Positions 53,742-62,970 of a stretch of 64,000 nt of DNA are shown piece by piece (position 1 is the stretch's first letter; each line of letters begins with the position of its first letter). A program made the translations under genes and the position numbers. Source of the stretch: JAACFF01 sp963701435 (GTDB lineage: Bacteria > Chloroflexota > Anaerolineae > Promineifilales > Promineifilaceae); NCBI GenBank assembly GCA_963701435.1, contig CAVPAL010000023.1:558001-622000 (forward strand), read 5' to 3'. The notes under the pieces were generated by a model. The model made no database searches, was not told the origin of the DNA, and saw nothing but the letters and a program-made list of their open reading frames with translations.

Positions 53742-53863
53742 AAATGTTTTGGGACGGATTTTGGCAATCTAATTGTGGACAATCAAATTGCCGCCAATCT
53801 ACCTCTTCAAGACGGGCGAGATTATACCGCGACGACTGAAATGGGGCAAAAACTTAACCTGCT

Positions 53864-54484
53864 CTATCCGGCGCTGCTGGAACCCCCTGCGAAGGTATTT
53901 CCATTTTTTGCGCCTGCTCTTTTCCTGCTAATAAATTGAAAGATTGTGTTGAGCATAACCACTAGGAAATATAACGGGATGCCGAACAAGGCGACTATAA
54001 AGAAGACGCCTTCGTCGCCGTTCTCGCGCAAAAAGTACGGGTAAAACATGGCGTAGACAAAGTTGTGTAGCAATACGGCCAGGAAAAAAGCAGGAATTAG
54101 CAGCAAGGTGTACCGGTTAAGGCGTAAATACCGATTGCGCGGTTGTGTGCGTACAATGGTGTACACCAGCGCCAACACCAAATAAAGCGGGATAACCAAC
54201 GTTCCAATTACAAAAACGATGCTTGGTAAAACAGCGCCTCCCCAGGTTGCAATGACGAGATCGCCATTGCTTTCACGGATAATGTCGGTCACGCTGCCGC
54301 CTACCGGCTCTTGTGCAGAACTAAATAAATCGTTAAGCAGGTCAAAAAATGCCCAGGTTAAAGCAGCAGTCAACGCCCAAATGATCAGTACGAGCAGTAG
54401 TTTGCGCCAACTGAGCAATAGGAGGGGATCCAAAATCTGCCGCCATCTCTTTTGCCGTTTACCGGAATATTGTTTTTCTTGCAT
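53864..54484 (-). CDS. Hypothetical membrane protein
   Basis: 206 residues, four or five hydrophobic segments (about 26-50, 85-115, 130-155, 165-190). The N-terminus is strongly basic. I do not recognise the family. The ATG at 54484 was preferred to a longer frame that adds 22 poorly membrane-like residues. It lies 170 bases downstream of the aminotransferase gene on the same strand and may be the last gene of that operon. Confidence 0.6.
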   Translation of the reverse strand: MQEKQYSGKRQKRWRQILDPLLLLSWRKLLLVLIIWALTAALTWAFFDLLNDLFSSAQEPVGGSVTDIIRESNGDLVIATWGGAVLPSIVFVIGTLVIPLYLVLALVYTIVRTQPRNRYLRLNRYTLLLIPAFFLAVLLHNFVYAMFYPYFLRENGDEGVFFIVALFGIPLYFLVVMLNTIFQFISRKRAGAKNGNTFAGGSSSAG

Positions 54485-54654
54485 TGCCCAAGTTCCATGC
54501 CTGGCGTGAGGGCTTATGCACTTTATTTTCGTCGGGCGAAAAGCTCCCACGCCCTATGCCTGCCGGGAGTGGCAGGCAGTATTCTATGAACACATTATAC
54601 CACGACGGCGTCGGAATTTGGGCTTTTTGATCGAAGGGTAAACGTGTCAAAAAA

Positions 54655-55989
54655 CTACGACCACACTGCGCCAATCGCTTCTTGTGTAATTGCTAATATC
54701 TGATCGACTTCATCGGGCGTGGTGATCAATGGCGGTGCGAAGAGCAGGCTTTCCCCTTTTGTGCGCGTTACCAGTCCGCGCGCCATACATTCGCGCAGGA
54801 CATCGTTGGCCATATTGGCCGACGCCTTACTTTCTCGATCAGCGACAAACTCAATGGCGGCCATAAATCCAAGGCCACGCACGTTGCCAATACACTCGAA
54901 CTCTTTAGCCAGCCTGTGTAGGCCATCTAATAGCTGTATCCCGCGTGCGGCGCTGTTGGCCACCATGTTGTCGCGCTCTAAAATATCCAGGTTTTTGTTG
55001 GCCACAGCGCAGCAGGTGGCGTGGCCGGAATAGGTATAGGCGTGCATCCAGCGCTCGTTGGGCGGTGCGCTCATGATGACATCAAGGATGGCGTCTGAAA
55101 TCTGGATGCCGCCCAGGGGCAGATAGCCGCTGGTGACGCCTTTTGCAAAGGACATGATGTCAGGCTGCACCCCATAGCGGTTAAGAGCAAACCATTCTCC
55201 GGTACGGCCGAATCCGGTAATCACCTCGTCTGCAATCAACAACACCTCATATTTGTCACATATGGCGCGCACAAACGGGAAATAATCATCCGGCGGCACG
55301 ATGACGCCGCCGGCGCCCTGCACCGGCTCGGCAATGACGGCGGCCACCGTATCCGGTCCTTCACGCAAAATGGCTTCTTCGATGGCGCGCGCGGCGGCCT
55401 GGCCGATGGTTTCACCCTCACGCACATCGCCCTCGAAGCGGTACGGATAAGGCGCGACAACATGCAGGAAATTAGGCACGCGGGGTTCAAACATAGGCCA
55501 ATAAGGCGCGATGCCGGTGGCGCTCATGGCCGCCAGCGTCACGCCATGGTAGGCATCCTGGCGCGCAATAATTTTGACTTTGTCTGGCTTGCCCAGCCGT
55601 TTCCAATAATAACGCACCGTTTTGAAGGCGCTTTCATTGGCTTCTGCGCCGCCGGAGGCAAAATAGGTGGCGTTGAGGTCGGGATAAGCGAATCCGGCCA
55701 GCCGGTCGGCCAGTTCAATCACGGGCAGGTTGGACATGCCCACATAGTTGGAGGTATAGGCCATTTGCGCCATTTGCCGTTGGGCGGCGTCGGCCAGTTC
55801 CAGGTTGCCATGCCCGATGAGCACATTCCACAACCCTGACAGCCCGTCAATGAATTCACGGCCGTCTATGGTGCGAATCCAGATGCCGTGTCCCGATTCA
55901 ACGATGAGCGGGTCCTGATGGGCGGATGGATGCTGCAGCGGGTGCAGGACGGTTTTATCGCGTTCAATCCAGTTGGTGTTTGTTGTCAT
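54655..55989 (-). CDS. Class III (omega) aminotransferase
   Basis: 444 residues. PLP enzyme with GLWNVLIGHG, FASGGAEANESAFKT, AYHGVTLAAMSATG, VIAEPVQGAGGVIVPP, LLIADEVITGFGRTG and the PLP lysine in SFAKGVTSGYLPLG. It resembles putrescine, beta-alanine or GABA:pyruvate transaminases. ATG at 55989 with AGGAGA upstream. Its place after an aldehyde dehydrogenase and an amine oxidase-type gene fits amine or polyamine catabolism. Confidence 0.92.
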   Translation of the reverse strand: MTTNTNWIERDKTVLHPLQHPSAHQDPLIVESGHGIWIRTIDGREFIDGLSGLWNVLIGHGNLELADAAQRQMAQMAYTSNYVGMSNLPVIELADRLAGFAYPDLNATYFASGGAEANESAFKTVRYYWKRLGKPDKVKIIARQDAYHGVTLAAMSATGIAPYWPMFEPRVPNFLHVVAPYPYRFEGDVREGETIGQAAARAIEEAILREGPDTVAAVIAEPVQGAGGVIVPPDDYFPFVRAICDKYEVLLIADEVITGFGRTGEWFALNRYGVQPDIMSFAKGVTSGYLPLGGIQISDAILDVIMSAPPNERWMHAYTYSGHATCCAVANKNLDILERDNMVANSAARGIQLLDGLHRLAKEFECIGNVRGLGFMAAIEFVADRESKASANMANDVLRECMARGLVTRTKGESLLFAPPLITTPDEVDQILAITQEAIGAVWS

Positions 55990-56009
55990 AGTTTCTTCTC
56001 CTGTCAATA

Positions 56010-56066
56010 ATCTTCCCGGAAGTTTGATAACAGCGGAATTACCGCTAAACAAGCTTCCGGGAAGAT
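56010..56066. promoter_or_regulatory. Strong hairpin between aldehyde dehydrogenase and aminotransferase genes
   Basis: ATCTTCCCGGAAG (56010-56022) pairs perfectly with 56054-56066, and the loop contains an inner palindrome AGCGGAATTACCGCT. On the minus strand it lies just before the aminotransferase ribosome site. There is no T-tract, so it may be an mRNA-stability or processing element or a protein-binding site. Confidence 0.6.
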
Positions 56067-56081
56067 GTTTTCATCTTTCAA

Positions 56082-57551
56082 TCAATATGGGAACCAATAT
56101 TCCTTTAGCTTGCCCTCCACATCCCAATGGACGTGTTTGACCTCGTAAAATTCGTCAATGCCTTCCTGGCCCAGTTCGCGCCCGCCGCCGGTCATTTTCA
56201 TGCCGCCGAAGGGGCCGGCGAAGTTGTCGGTGAGGGGATCGTTGATCCAGATTGTGCCTGCTTTGACTTCTTCGTAAAAGCGTTTGACCAGGCGCGCGTC
56301 GCGGCTCATCAAGCTGGCGCCGAGGCCAAAGCGCGTGTCGTTGGCAAGGCGGATCGCTTCGTCAAAATCTTTGTAGGCCATGATGGGCAGTACGGGGCCA
56401 AAGGTTTCGTCGCGCATGATGGTCATGTTGTGATTGGCGTTGATCAGCACGGCCGGTTCGAGAAAAAAGCCTTTTTCAAGGTGAGACGGCCGTTTCCCGC
56501 CCACCAAAATCTTCGCGCCGGCCATCACGGCGTCATCAATTTGGCGCTCAACTTTTTCACGGAAATGGTTGCGCAGCATGGGGCCGATGTCAACGTTGGG
56601 ATTGAGGCCGTTGCCCAGGCGCAGGCTGCTGACAAATTCAGCCAGTTCTTCGCTGAATCGGCCGACCAGACTCTCATGTACATAAATGCGTTCGCTGCTG
56701 GTGCAGACCTGGCCTGTGTTCAGTAATCCGGCATAGGCAACGGCGGAAACGGCCGTTTCCATTTCAATCGCGCTGCCCACATCCGGCCCTAACACCAGCG
56801 GGTCTTTGCCGCCCAGCTCCAGATGCAGCTTTTTCATCATCGGCGCGGCGATGGAGGCGATGCGCTGGCCCGTTTCCACCGAGCCGGTAAAGGCGATCAA
56901 TGGCACATCGGGATGGCGCACCAACGCTTCACCCGCTTCAGGGCCATAGCCGGTAACGACGTTGACCACGCCCGGCGGCAAATGGTCAAAGGCCAGTTCA
57001 ACGATGCGCAGCGTGGACAAAGGGGTATATTCAGAGGGTTTGATGACCACTGTGTTGCCGGCGGCCAGCGCCGGGGCGACTTTCCAGGCCAACAGCAGCA
57101 GCGGATAATTCCAGGGCGTAATGCAGCCCACGACGCCATATGGCTCTTTGATCACAAAGTTAATCTGGTCAGGGTCGCCGGGCGGCAAAAAACGGCCGCG
57201 TTCGTGACGGCCCAGCTCAGCGTAATAATGGAAAGTGTCATAGGCCCAGAAAACCTCTTCCTCATTCTCGACCAGCGGCTTGCCTTCTTCTGCGGTGAGC
57301 AGATGCATCAAATCTTCAGTATGCGCCTGCATTTTGTTGGCGGCTTCGTGCAGCATCCCGGCGCGTTCCCAGGCGGGCACGCGTTTCCAACTGTCGAATG
57401 CGGTTTTGGCGGCGGCGACCGCTGTCGCCACATCTTCGGCCGTCCCGCGTGGAACTTCATCCAAAATTTCTTCAGTGGCGGGATTGATTATTGGGATGGT
57501 TTCTGTGGCCTGGCCGCTGGTGAAACGGCCGTTGATGATCATTTGATTCAT
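56082..57551 (-). CDS. NAD(P)-dependent aldehyde dehydrogenase
   Basis: 489 residues. VVGCITPWNYPLLLLAWKVAPALAAGN-type cofactor segment, FTGSVETGQRI, catalytic Glu in LELGGKDP, catalytic Cys in NTGQVCTSSERIYV and FGPFGGMKMTG-like ending. Betaine-aldehyde/aminobutyraldehyde-type members are the closest in style. ATG at 57551 with GGGGAAG upstream. It lies 10 bases after the FAD oxidoreductase gene. Confidence 0.94.
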   Translation of the reverse strand: MNQMIINGRFTSGQATETIPIINPATEEILDEVPRGTAEDVATAVAAAKTAFDSWKRVPAWERAGMLHEAANKMQAHTEDLMHLLTAEEGKPLVENEEEVFWAYDTFHYYAELGRHERGRFLPPGDPDQINFVIKEPYGVVGCITPWNYPLLLLAWKVAPALAAGNTVVIKPSEYTPLSTLRIVELAFDHLPPGVVNVVTGYGPEAGEALVRHPDVPLIAFTGSVETGQRIASIAAPMMKKLHLELGGKDPLVLGPDVGSAIEMETAVSAVAYAGLLNTGQVCTSSERIYVHESLVGRFSEELAEFVSSLRLGNGLNPNVDIGPMLRNHFREKVERQIDDAVMAGAKILVGGKRPSHLEKGFFLEPAVLINANHNMTIMRDETFGPVLPIMAYKDFDEAIRLANDTRFGLGASLMSRDARLVKRFYEEVKAGTIWINDPLTDNFAGPFGGMKMTGGGRELGQEGIDEFYEVKHVHWDVEGKLKEYWFPY

Positions 57552-57561
57552 AAATCTTCCC

Positions 57562-58837
57562 CTATGATACCTTATCCAAAAACCGGTAATACAGCGCCGC
57601 AAATGGCAAAAACCAGGGCTTGTCGCGATAGATAATCATGGTGCGTTCAGGAATTTCGGCGAAGGGGCTGCTTTTGATTTCACCGGTCAATAGTTTGCCG
57701 ACTTCCGTGCCCAGATAGGTGGCGATGGACAGCCCATGTCCGCCATAACCAAAGGCGTAATGAATGCCGTTCATGCGTCCGATGTGGGGCATCAAATCAA
57801 AGGTGCCTCCCAATTGGCCCGACCAGGTGTGGGTAAGGGCCGCATCGCGCAGTTCCGGGAAGGTGCGCGCCATATCTTTGCGCAGCATTTGGGCGCTTTC
57901 CTGCAAATCGAGATTGGGACTGAGGTTGTTACGACCGCCCCACAGGAAACGGCCGTCCGGCGTCAGCCTGAAATAGTTGATAAACCATTTGGAATCGTAA
58001 AACATGCGTCCTTTAGGACTCAGTTTTTGCTGCAAATCGGTTGGCAGTGGTTCGGTGACGATGATATAGCTGCCGATGGGAAAAATTTTAGGCTTGAGTT
58101 TGGGGATGGTTCTGTCGGTGTAGCCGTTGGTGGCGATCAGGACTTCTTTGGCTTTCAGCGCGCCGCGATTGGTGAAGATTTCAAAGCCGTTGGGAAGGGC
58201 GTGAACGGCCGTTACATCCGTACCCTCACACAACTGCACCCCATACCTGGCGACAGCCCCTGCCAACCCAAACACATATTTCGCCGGATGGATACCGCCG
58301 CTGAAATTATCAGACAACCCGCCATAAAATGCGTCCGTGCCAATCTCTGTTTGAATTTCGGCGCGCGATACGAGCCGTTTATGGGTGTAACCCAACGTTT
58401 CTTCATAAAATTTCAGATGATCGCGCATGTGGTCGAAATGCGCCGCTTTATACGCCAGGGCAATATGCCCGTTACGCGCCCAGTCACAGGCAATATTCTC
58501 TTCAGCGACAATTTCAGTCGAGTAAATCAATCGCGTCCAACGACGCCTGCCAGAATTGATGCCCTTTTTCGGGACCATACCATTTGAAAATGGTCTGGAT
58601 GCTTTGTTTGATGCCCGGCGTCGCCATGCCGCCATTGCGCGAGCTGGCGCCCCAGCCAATCGTGTGGCGTTCCAGCACCGCCACCGCTGCGCCGCTTTTG
58701 ACCAGCACGCGTGCGGCGTTCAATCCTGTGTAACCACTGCCTACAATGGCTACATCGACCTGTGTCGGCAGCTCAGACGCGACGGGCAAATCATCTGGTC
58801 GCGGAACCTGTTCAGTCCATAATGGTATTAGCTTCAT
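57562..58837 (-). pseudogene. FAD-dependent amine/amino-acid oxidoreductase (DAO, PuuB-like), one-base frameshift
   Basis: Two overlapping minus-strand frames make one gene. The first (58837-58514, 107 residues) has the FAD motif VDVAIVGSGYTGLNAARVL and SSRNGG. The second (from about 58530 to 57562) continues EIVAEENIACDW to the C-terminal GYGGHGLSIATYLG. One extra base near 58514-58530 separates them. The intact protein would be about 424 residues, like gamma-glutamylputrescine oxidase PuuB. Its ATG overlaps the preceding gene's stop (ATGA). A sequencing error cannot be excluded. Confidence 0.82.
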
Positions 58838-60794
58838 AAAATTTGTAGCTCATCGGCAATCCAGCCGAGCCCCAATTTATCCAGCGTATGCCGGCGAGGC
58901 GTACCAGTTTCAACGTCCCAGCCGGCCTGATCGTAGTACATGGTTAAACCTTGTTCTAATTCCTGTTCATCCAGGATCAAACCATCGCTGCGGCCGCCTT
59001 TAAGAGCCTTGCGGAACAGTTTCTTGGGCAAGGTATCGTTGTCGCGGGTTAAGCCTTCACGCGCGTTGAAGGCGCGCATCAGGTTCACGCGCCGCTGGCC
59101 AATAAGCTGAATCTCGTCCACGCTGACGTCCCAGCCCGTAGCGGCCGACATTAATTGCGCCATGTGCTGCGGCCCATAAAGCTGCCAGCCGGGGCCGTAA
59201 ACAAATTGGCAGATGCTGATGGTATCCATGGCGCTGTAGTTATACTGCGTCTTGAGCGCAAATTCGACCTTTTCGGCGTTGAGTACTTTGGCCGGCTGCG
59301 GCCGGGTCAGCCCTATCGGCTCCAGAAAACGTTTGGAGCCGGGATTGTCGGGTTTGCCTGCGTATACTTTGGGCATGTACATGGGATCATGTTCGGAAGA
59401 TTGGTGATCGGCGCCAAAGGGATTGACGGCGTAGATTACGGCCAGACTGCGCTTGACTTGCGGCATGTGGGCCGGCAGTTCCTGCCCTTTGATGGTTAGC
59501 AAATATTCATGTCCTTTGCCCAGACGGTCGGCTGCCCTGGCCGAACCATCTGCCAGCACATCCCCAAAGCCGTTGCGGTTCAGCATTTTTTCCAACATGT
59601 CGATCATCGCTTCGGCGTTGCCGTAGCGCAGTTCGATGCCGCCGGTGTCTTCAAGGGTGAGGATGCCCTGCTCAAAACATTCCATCGCCCAGGAGATGGT
59701 CGCGCCACAGGAGATGGTGTCGGCGCCGTATTCGTTGCAGAGCTGGTTGGCGTAGGTGACGGCATGCAGGTCGCTAATGCCGCAGTAGGAGCCAAAGGTG
59801 GCGATGGTTTCATATTCGGGGCCGCCATATTCGGGCAGCAGCTTTTTATCCTGCCATTCTGCTTCAACGACGCGTTTGCAGCGTACGATGCAGGCGTAGC
59901 AGGTGTCGCGTCCTTGCTTGTCTTGTTTGCCGTCGGCTGCGCCGCGCAGCAGTTCGTCGTACAGCCGCTCGCCGCTGATGGCTTCCGCTTCTGCGAGCGG
60001 CATTATGCCCGAGTCCCAGTTGAAGGCAGGCAGACCCCCGGCGCCGTAGTTGCCCATGACGGTATCGGCCGTGCCATATTTGCCGAAATCGGCCATGCCG
60101 GTGGCTTCCAGGTCTTTGGCGCCAAAGCGGGACAGGGCGACGATGCCTTTTTTGTCGGCCGGTTCAACTTTGCCGCGTGCCGCGCACAACAATCGCTTTG
60201 AGCTTTTTACTGCCCATGACGGCGCCCACGCCGGTGCGTCCCCAGGCGCGGTTGCTCATGTTCATGACGGCTGCAAAATTGGACAATTTTTCGCCGGCGA
60301 TGCCCACCTGCGCAATTTCGATTTTTTTATCGCCAATTTCATCTTTGAGCATGGTATCGACTTCATACGTCTTTTGGCCCCAAAGATGAGAGGCGTCGCG
60401 CAGTTCGGCCGTCGCCGTCCTTGATCCAGAGATAGAGCGGTTTATCGGCCGCGCCTTGAATAACAATGGCGTCAAAACCGGCGTATTTTAATTCGGCCGG
60501 CCAAAAGCCGCCCGCCTGGCTGTCGGCCGCGCCGCCGCTGCTGGGGGATTTGCAGGTCGCGGTGCAGCGGCTTTGTCCACTGACGGGCAGTCCGGTGGGG
60601 GCGCTTGTGGCAAAGACGAGTGTGTTTTCCGGTCCCAGGGCATCCGCGCCGGGCGGCGTGTTTTTCCACAGGTAATAGAGTCCCATGAGGCTCCCGCCGG
60701 CGTATTTGCGGTAGAATGCTTCATCGGGTTGTTCAATTTCAATCGTCTGAGTGGTCAAGTTTACGTGTAAAATATTGCCGGTAAAACCTTTCAT
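58834..60794 (-). pseudogene. Aldehyde:ferredoxin oxidoreductase (AOR), two one-base frameshifts
   Basis: Three minus-strand frames form one tungsten-pterin enzyme of about 650 residues. They are 60794-60363 (MKGFTGNILHVNLTTQTIEI, YAGGSLMGLYYLW), 60475-60164 (VGIAGEKLSNFAAVMNMSNR, GRTGVGAVMGSKKLKA) and 60192-58834 (iron-sulfur CYACIVRC, then GPEYETIATFGSYCGISD). The joins lie near 60405-60420 and 60172-60188, and each needs removal of one base. AOR oxidises aldehydes to acids with ferredoxin. First gene of the operon with the FAD oxidoreductase, aldehyde dehydrogenase and aminotransferase. Confidence 0.85.
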
Positions 60795-60815
60795 TTTATC
60801 ACCTCTCTCTTTTGA

Positions 60816-61442
60816 CTATGTTACTAGCTTTTTAGAATTATCGCTTAGATTTTCCTTGAAGGCATCATTTTCATTCCTGTAATACTGCTTCGCTTGCTCT
60901 GCGGTGGTTCTGATGAATTCTGTCTTGGCTGCGGTGTAAGCAACCCGGTCTTTGTCATGACGTTCAGAGAGCTTTGCTTTGAGTGCGCTGTATTCCTGGG
61001 CAATGTCTGGATGCTCAATGAGGTAATCGCGAAATAGGAGTCTGTCCCAATGCTCGAAATCGGCCTCGACCATGTGGATGTGATGGGTTCTGTTGCCGTT
61101 TGGGTCACGTTTGATGAACCAGGCATAGAAGGGTGGGGTGCTGTCGCCGCTCGACGGCCGCCAGAAGTAGTCATAGCCTTGCGCTTCGAGGATTGGTGCA
61201 ATTCTCTCCTTGGTCTCCTCAAGGCTTGTGACCTCAACCAACATGTCCACGATGGGTTTGGCGGGTAGGCCGGGAACGGCCGTACTGCCAAAATGCTCAA
61301 TCCGCCTGACCAAATCATGGGGTAGACAGGCCAGTAGATGATCGCGTTCCTCTGCAAACAACTCCGGCCAGCGTGGATCGTAAGGCACAACGGCCACGTG
61401 CTCTTTTACCACGCGGGCAATCTTTTCTTCAAGCGTTTCCAT
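60816..61442 (-). CDS. GrpB/UPF0157 family nucleotidyltransferase-like protein
   Basis: 208 residues. VVPYDPRWPELFAEERDHLL, IEHFGSTAVPGLPAKPIVDMLVEV and a conserved HHIHMVEADFEHWDRLLFRDYL are the GrpB marks; the GST-x-VPG and D-x-L-V-E part is the nucleotidyltransferase-fold active site. The role in cells is unknown. ATG at 61442 with GGAGG about 10 bases upstream. A second, broken GrpB copy lies at 62369-62521. Confidence 0.9.
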   Translation of the reverse strand: METLEEKIARVVKEHVAVVPYDPRWPELFAEERDHLLACLPHDLVRRIEHFGSTAVPGLPAKPIVDMLVEVTSLEETKERIAPILEAQGYDYFWRPSSGDSTPPFYAWFIKRDPNGNRTHHIHMVEADFEHWDRLLFRDYLIEHPDIAQEYSALKAKLSERHDKDRVAYTAAKTEFIRTTAEQAKQYYRNENDAFKENLSDNSKKLVT

Positions 61443-61539
61443 TCTCTTCGTGACCTCCAAACTGATTACATGGTTCTGTCACGAAGGGTACTGTGTTGAC
61501 ATTGCTGATAACTTCCTGACTGAGTCAGTTACCTGACGC

Positions 61540-62355
61540 TTATGCTCGATAAGCATAAGCGATCTGTCCATCCACCCGCAGAACATAACCTGCTGATTGC
61601 AAGCGATTGATTACACGTTCAAGTTTTGTTTCAAATCCATCAACTCGATGATGCTCAAAAACTATGTTTTGGATGCGACTGAATGTTTCGTCTGTTTCAT
61701 TTGGAAAAATATCATACTCACCGCCTTCACAATCAACCTTAAGGAGGTCAACTGAATCAAGTTGGTGTACAGTTAGAAGTTCTGATAGGGTAAGACTTGG
61801 AACTACGCGACCCGCAGCTTCCGGATACCAATATGCAGAAACATGGACCTCATCGCTTTCCTGAATTTCGACGTTAAGTAAAACCTCAGAAGAATCACTT
61901 ACCGCTTTGTTAACCGCAATGATTCGATCTTCAAAAGCGTTATTCGTAATGTTCATTTTTAAAATTTCAAAGTTTTCAACTGTAGGTTCGTAGACTATAA
62001 CTTTGTTGGCGTTGAGATATTTGACCGCATAGATAGAAAAATCGCCAATATATCCGCCAATATCAACAATAGTTGGATTTGTGGGGAGGTCAAAATAACG
62101 AATATAAGGTTTATCTATGAAGTTCTCTTTGATAATTCGGGCGTCAAAGATGTTTTGTCGGATGGTGATGTTCAGCCCGTCACGAGTTTTCAAAACAACA
62201 ACGCCGGCTCCCTTTTGCTCAAGAGCTTTCAAGTACAATTCGTGATTCAAAAAGAGTTTTCTGGCTTTAGTTGTATCGCGCCAAGATTTCACCTTTGTAT
62301 AGGAAAGTTGGGCAAGTGGAATATTCTTCAGGGTGGTTTTGATTGTTTGTTTCAT
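61540..62355 (-). CDS. FkbM-family SAM-dependent methyltransferase
   Basis: 271 residues. SAM-binding motif I TIVDIGGYIGDFSIYAV, then KVIVYEPTVENFEILKMN, AVNKAVSDSSEVLLN and the FkbM mark DLLKVDCEGGEYDIF. These enzymes O-methylate sugars or polyketides. AAGGAGG stands just before the ATG at 62355. Its sequence is clearly more AT-rich than its neighbours and it lies directly behind a GrpB remnant, which suggests transfer into this spot. Confidence 0.88.
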   Translation of the reverse strand: MKQTIKTTLKNIPLAQLSYTKVKSWRDTTKARKLFLNHELYLKALEQKGAGVVVLKTRDGLNITIRQNIFDARIIKENFIDKPYIRYFDLPTNPTIVDIGGYIGDFSIYAVKYLNANKVIVYEPTVENFEILKMNITNNAFEDRIIAVNKAVSDSSEVLLNVEIQESDEVHVSAYWYPEAAGRVVPSLTLSELLTVHQLDSVDLLKVDCEGGEYDIFPNETDETFSRIQNIVFEHHRVDGFETKLERVINRLQSAGYVLRVDGQIAYAYRA

Positions 62356-62368
62356 AATCCTCCTTTTG

Positions 62369-62521
62369 TTGAACTTCGAGGAGCAGTGCAATTCGCCCCC
62401 TGGTCCTTGCAAGACTTGTGACCTCAACCAGGGTGTCTACGATGGGTTTGGCTGGTGGGTTGGGAACGGCCGTACTGCCAAAGTTCTCGATCCGCCTTAT
62501 CAGATCATGGGGCAGAATTTT
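62369..62521 (-). pseudogene. GrpB gene remnant
   Basis: Minus-strand frame reading HDLIRRIENFGSTAVPNPPA then KPIVDTLVEVTSL, clearly homologous to residues about 46-95 of the intact GrpB at 60816-61442. Both ends are missing: one side joins half a hairpin element (62511-62559), the other runs into the FkbM gene leader. Confidence 0.85.
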
Positions 62522-62559
62522 ATGACCTTTATTTTTGGATACTTTCTGCCAATTACCTG
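62511..62559 (-). repeat. Half copy of two-hairpin element, A4
   Basis: Minus strand AGGTAATTGGCAGAAAGTATCC...AAAGGTCATAAAATTCTGCC is hairpin 1 of family A. Hairpin 2 is absent and GrpB remnant sequence follows at once. It begins 16 bases after the VOC gene stop. Confidence 0.75.
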
Positions 62560-62573
62560 TGCCTCTGCTTCTC

Positions 62574-62969
62574 TTATCTGCTCCATGCCCCGTTCTGCAG
62601 CACGACTCGATACCCATCAATATCCTCGAACGTACTCCCGTTCATATCCCAATACGGATTGTATGCCGGGACGTTTTGAAACCCGGCCGCCAGCATCTGC
62701 TCACAGCATGCCGCCCATTCATCTTGATCAGGAATGTAGAAAACCAACAGATGATCTTTAGTTGGCGCTTTGCCGGCCGGATGCCCCCGATGGGCCGTGA
62801 ACTCGATATGATACGGTTGATTGGGATGTCCGAGGATGACGCCATCGAAGCCTGCATGGTCTTCAAACTGGGCAAGCGTTGTGAAACCAAGCCCGTTTGC
62901 GTACATCTCAGCAATTGACGCCAAATTGTCGGTCGGCCGGGCTACGCGCACGGTGGAATCAGGCTTCAT
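62574..62969 (-). CDS. VOC-superfamily (glyoxalase/bleomycin-resistance-like) protein
   Basis: 131 residues. One VOC module: VRVARPTDNLASIAEMYANGLGF at the start, GFDGVILG and HIEFTAH in the middle, and PYWDMNGSTFEDIDGYRVVL at the end, with candidate metal ligands His and Glu. The reaction is unknown. ATG at 62969, one base after the stop of the upstream hydrolase gene, so translation is likely coupled. Confidence 0.85.
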   Translation of the reverse strand: MKPDSTVRVARPTDNLASIAEMYANGLGFTTLAQFEDHAGFDGVILGHPNQPYHIEFTAHRGHPAGKAPTKDHLLVFYIPDQDEWAACCEQMLAAGFQNVPAYNPYWDMNGSTFEDIDGYRVVLQNGAWSR

Positions 62970-62970
62970 A

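Larger units (their letters stand above)
2679..62473. repeat. Highly iterated palindrome ACGGCCGT (about 69 copies)
   Basis: Hand-found start positions: 2679, 3584, 3850, 5763, 6545, 6620, 8081, 8798, 9476, 10063, 10473, 10999, 11058, 12115, 12498, 15455, 16634, 16916, 17722, 18202, 18377, 19217, 20542, 21016, 22961, 25156, 25758, 26037, 27111, 28887, 31509, 35852, 36084, 37913, 38645, 40036, 40549, 40817, 41361, 41585, 42409, 43023, 43046, 43178, 43607, 43778, 43896, 44352, 44913, 45114, 46184, 46347, 47095, 48040, 48291, 49175, 50048, 50552, 52264, 53079, 53110, 55858, 56486, 56749, 57525, 57949, 58205, 61276, 62466. About 40 extend to AACGGCCGTT. It is found in genes (all three frames) and spacers. 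Confidence 0.9.

Noticed and set aside
56823..58587. Long plus-strand open frames (270 and 283 codons) opposite the aldehyde dehydrogenase and FAD oxidoreductase
   Set aside because: They are mirror frames of conserved enzymes with no recognisable domain or ribosome site.
59509..60201. 230-codon plus-strand open frame opposite the AOR gene
   Set aside because: It is antisense to clear AOR coding sequence and its translation is low-complexity Gly/Ala/Phe/Val; a GC-rich shadow frame.
2679..62473. ACGGCCGT copies as binding sites of a local transcription factor
   Set aside because: They are mostly inside genes, in all frames and at high number, which does not fit an operator.
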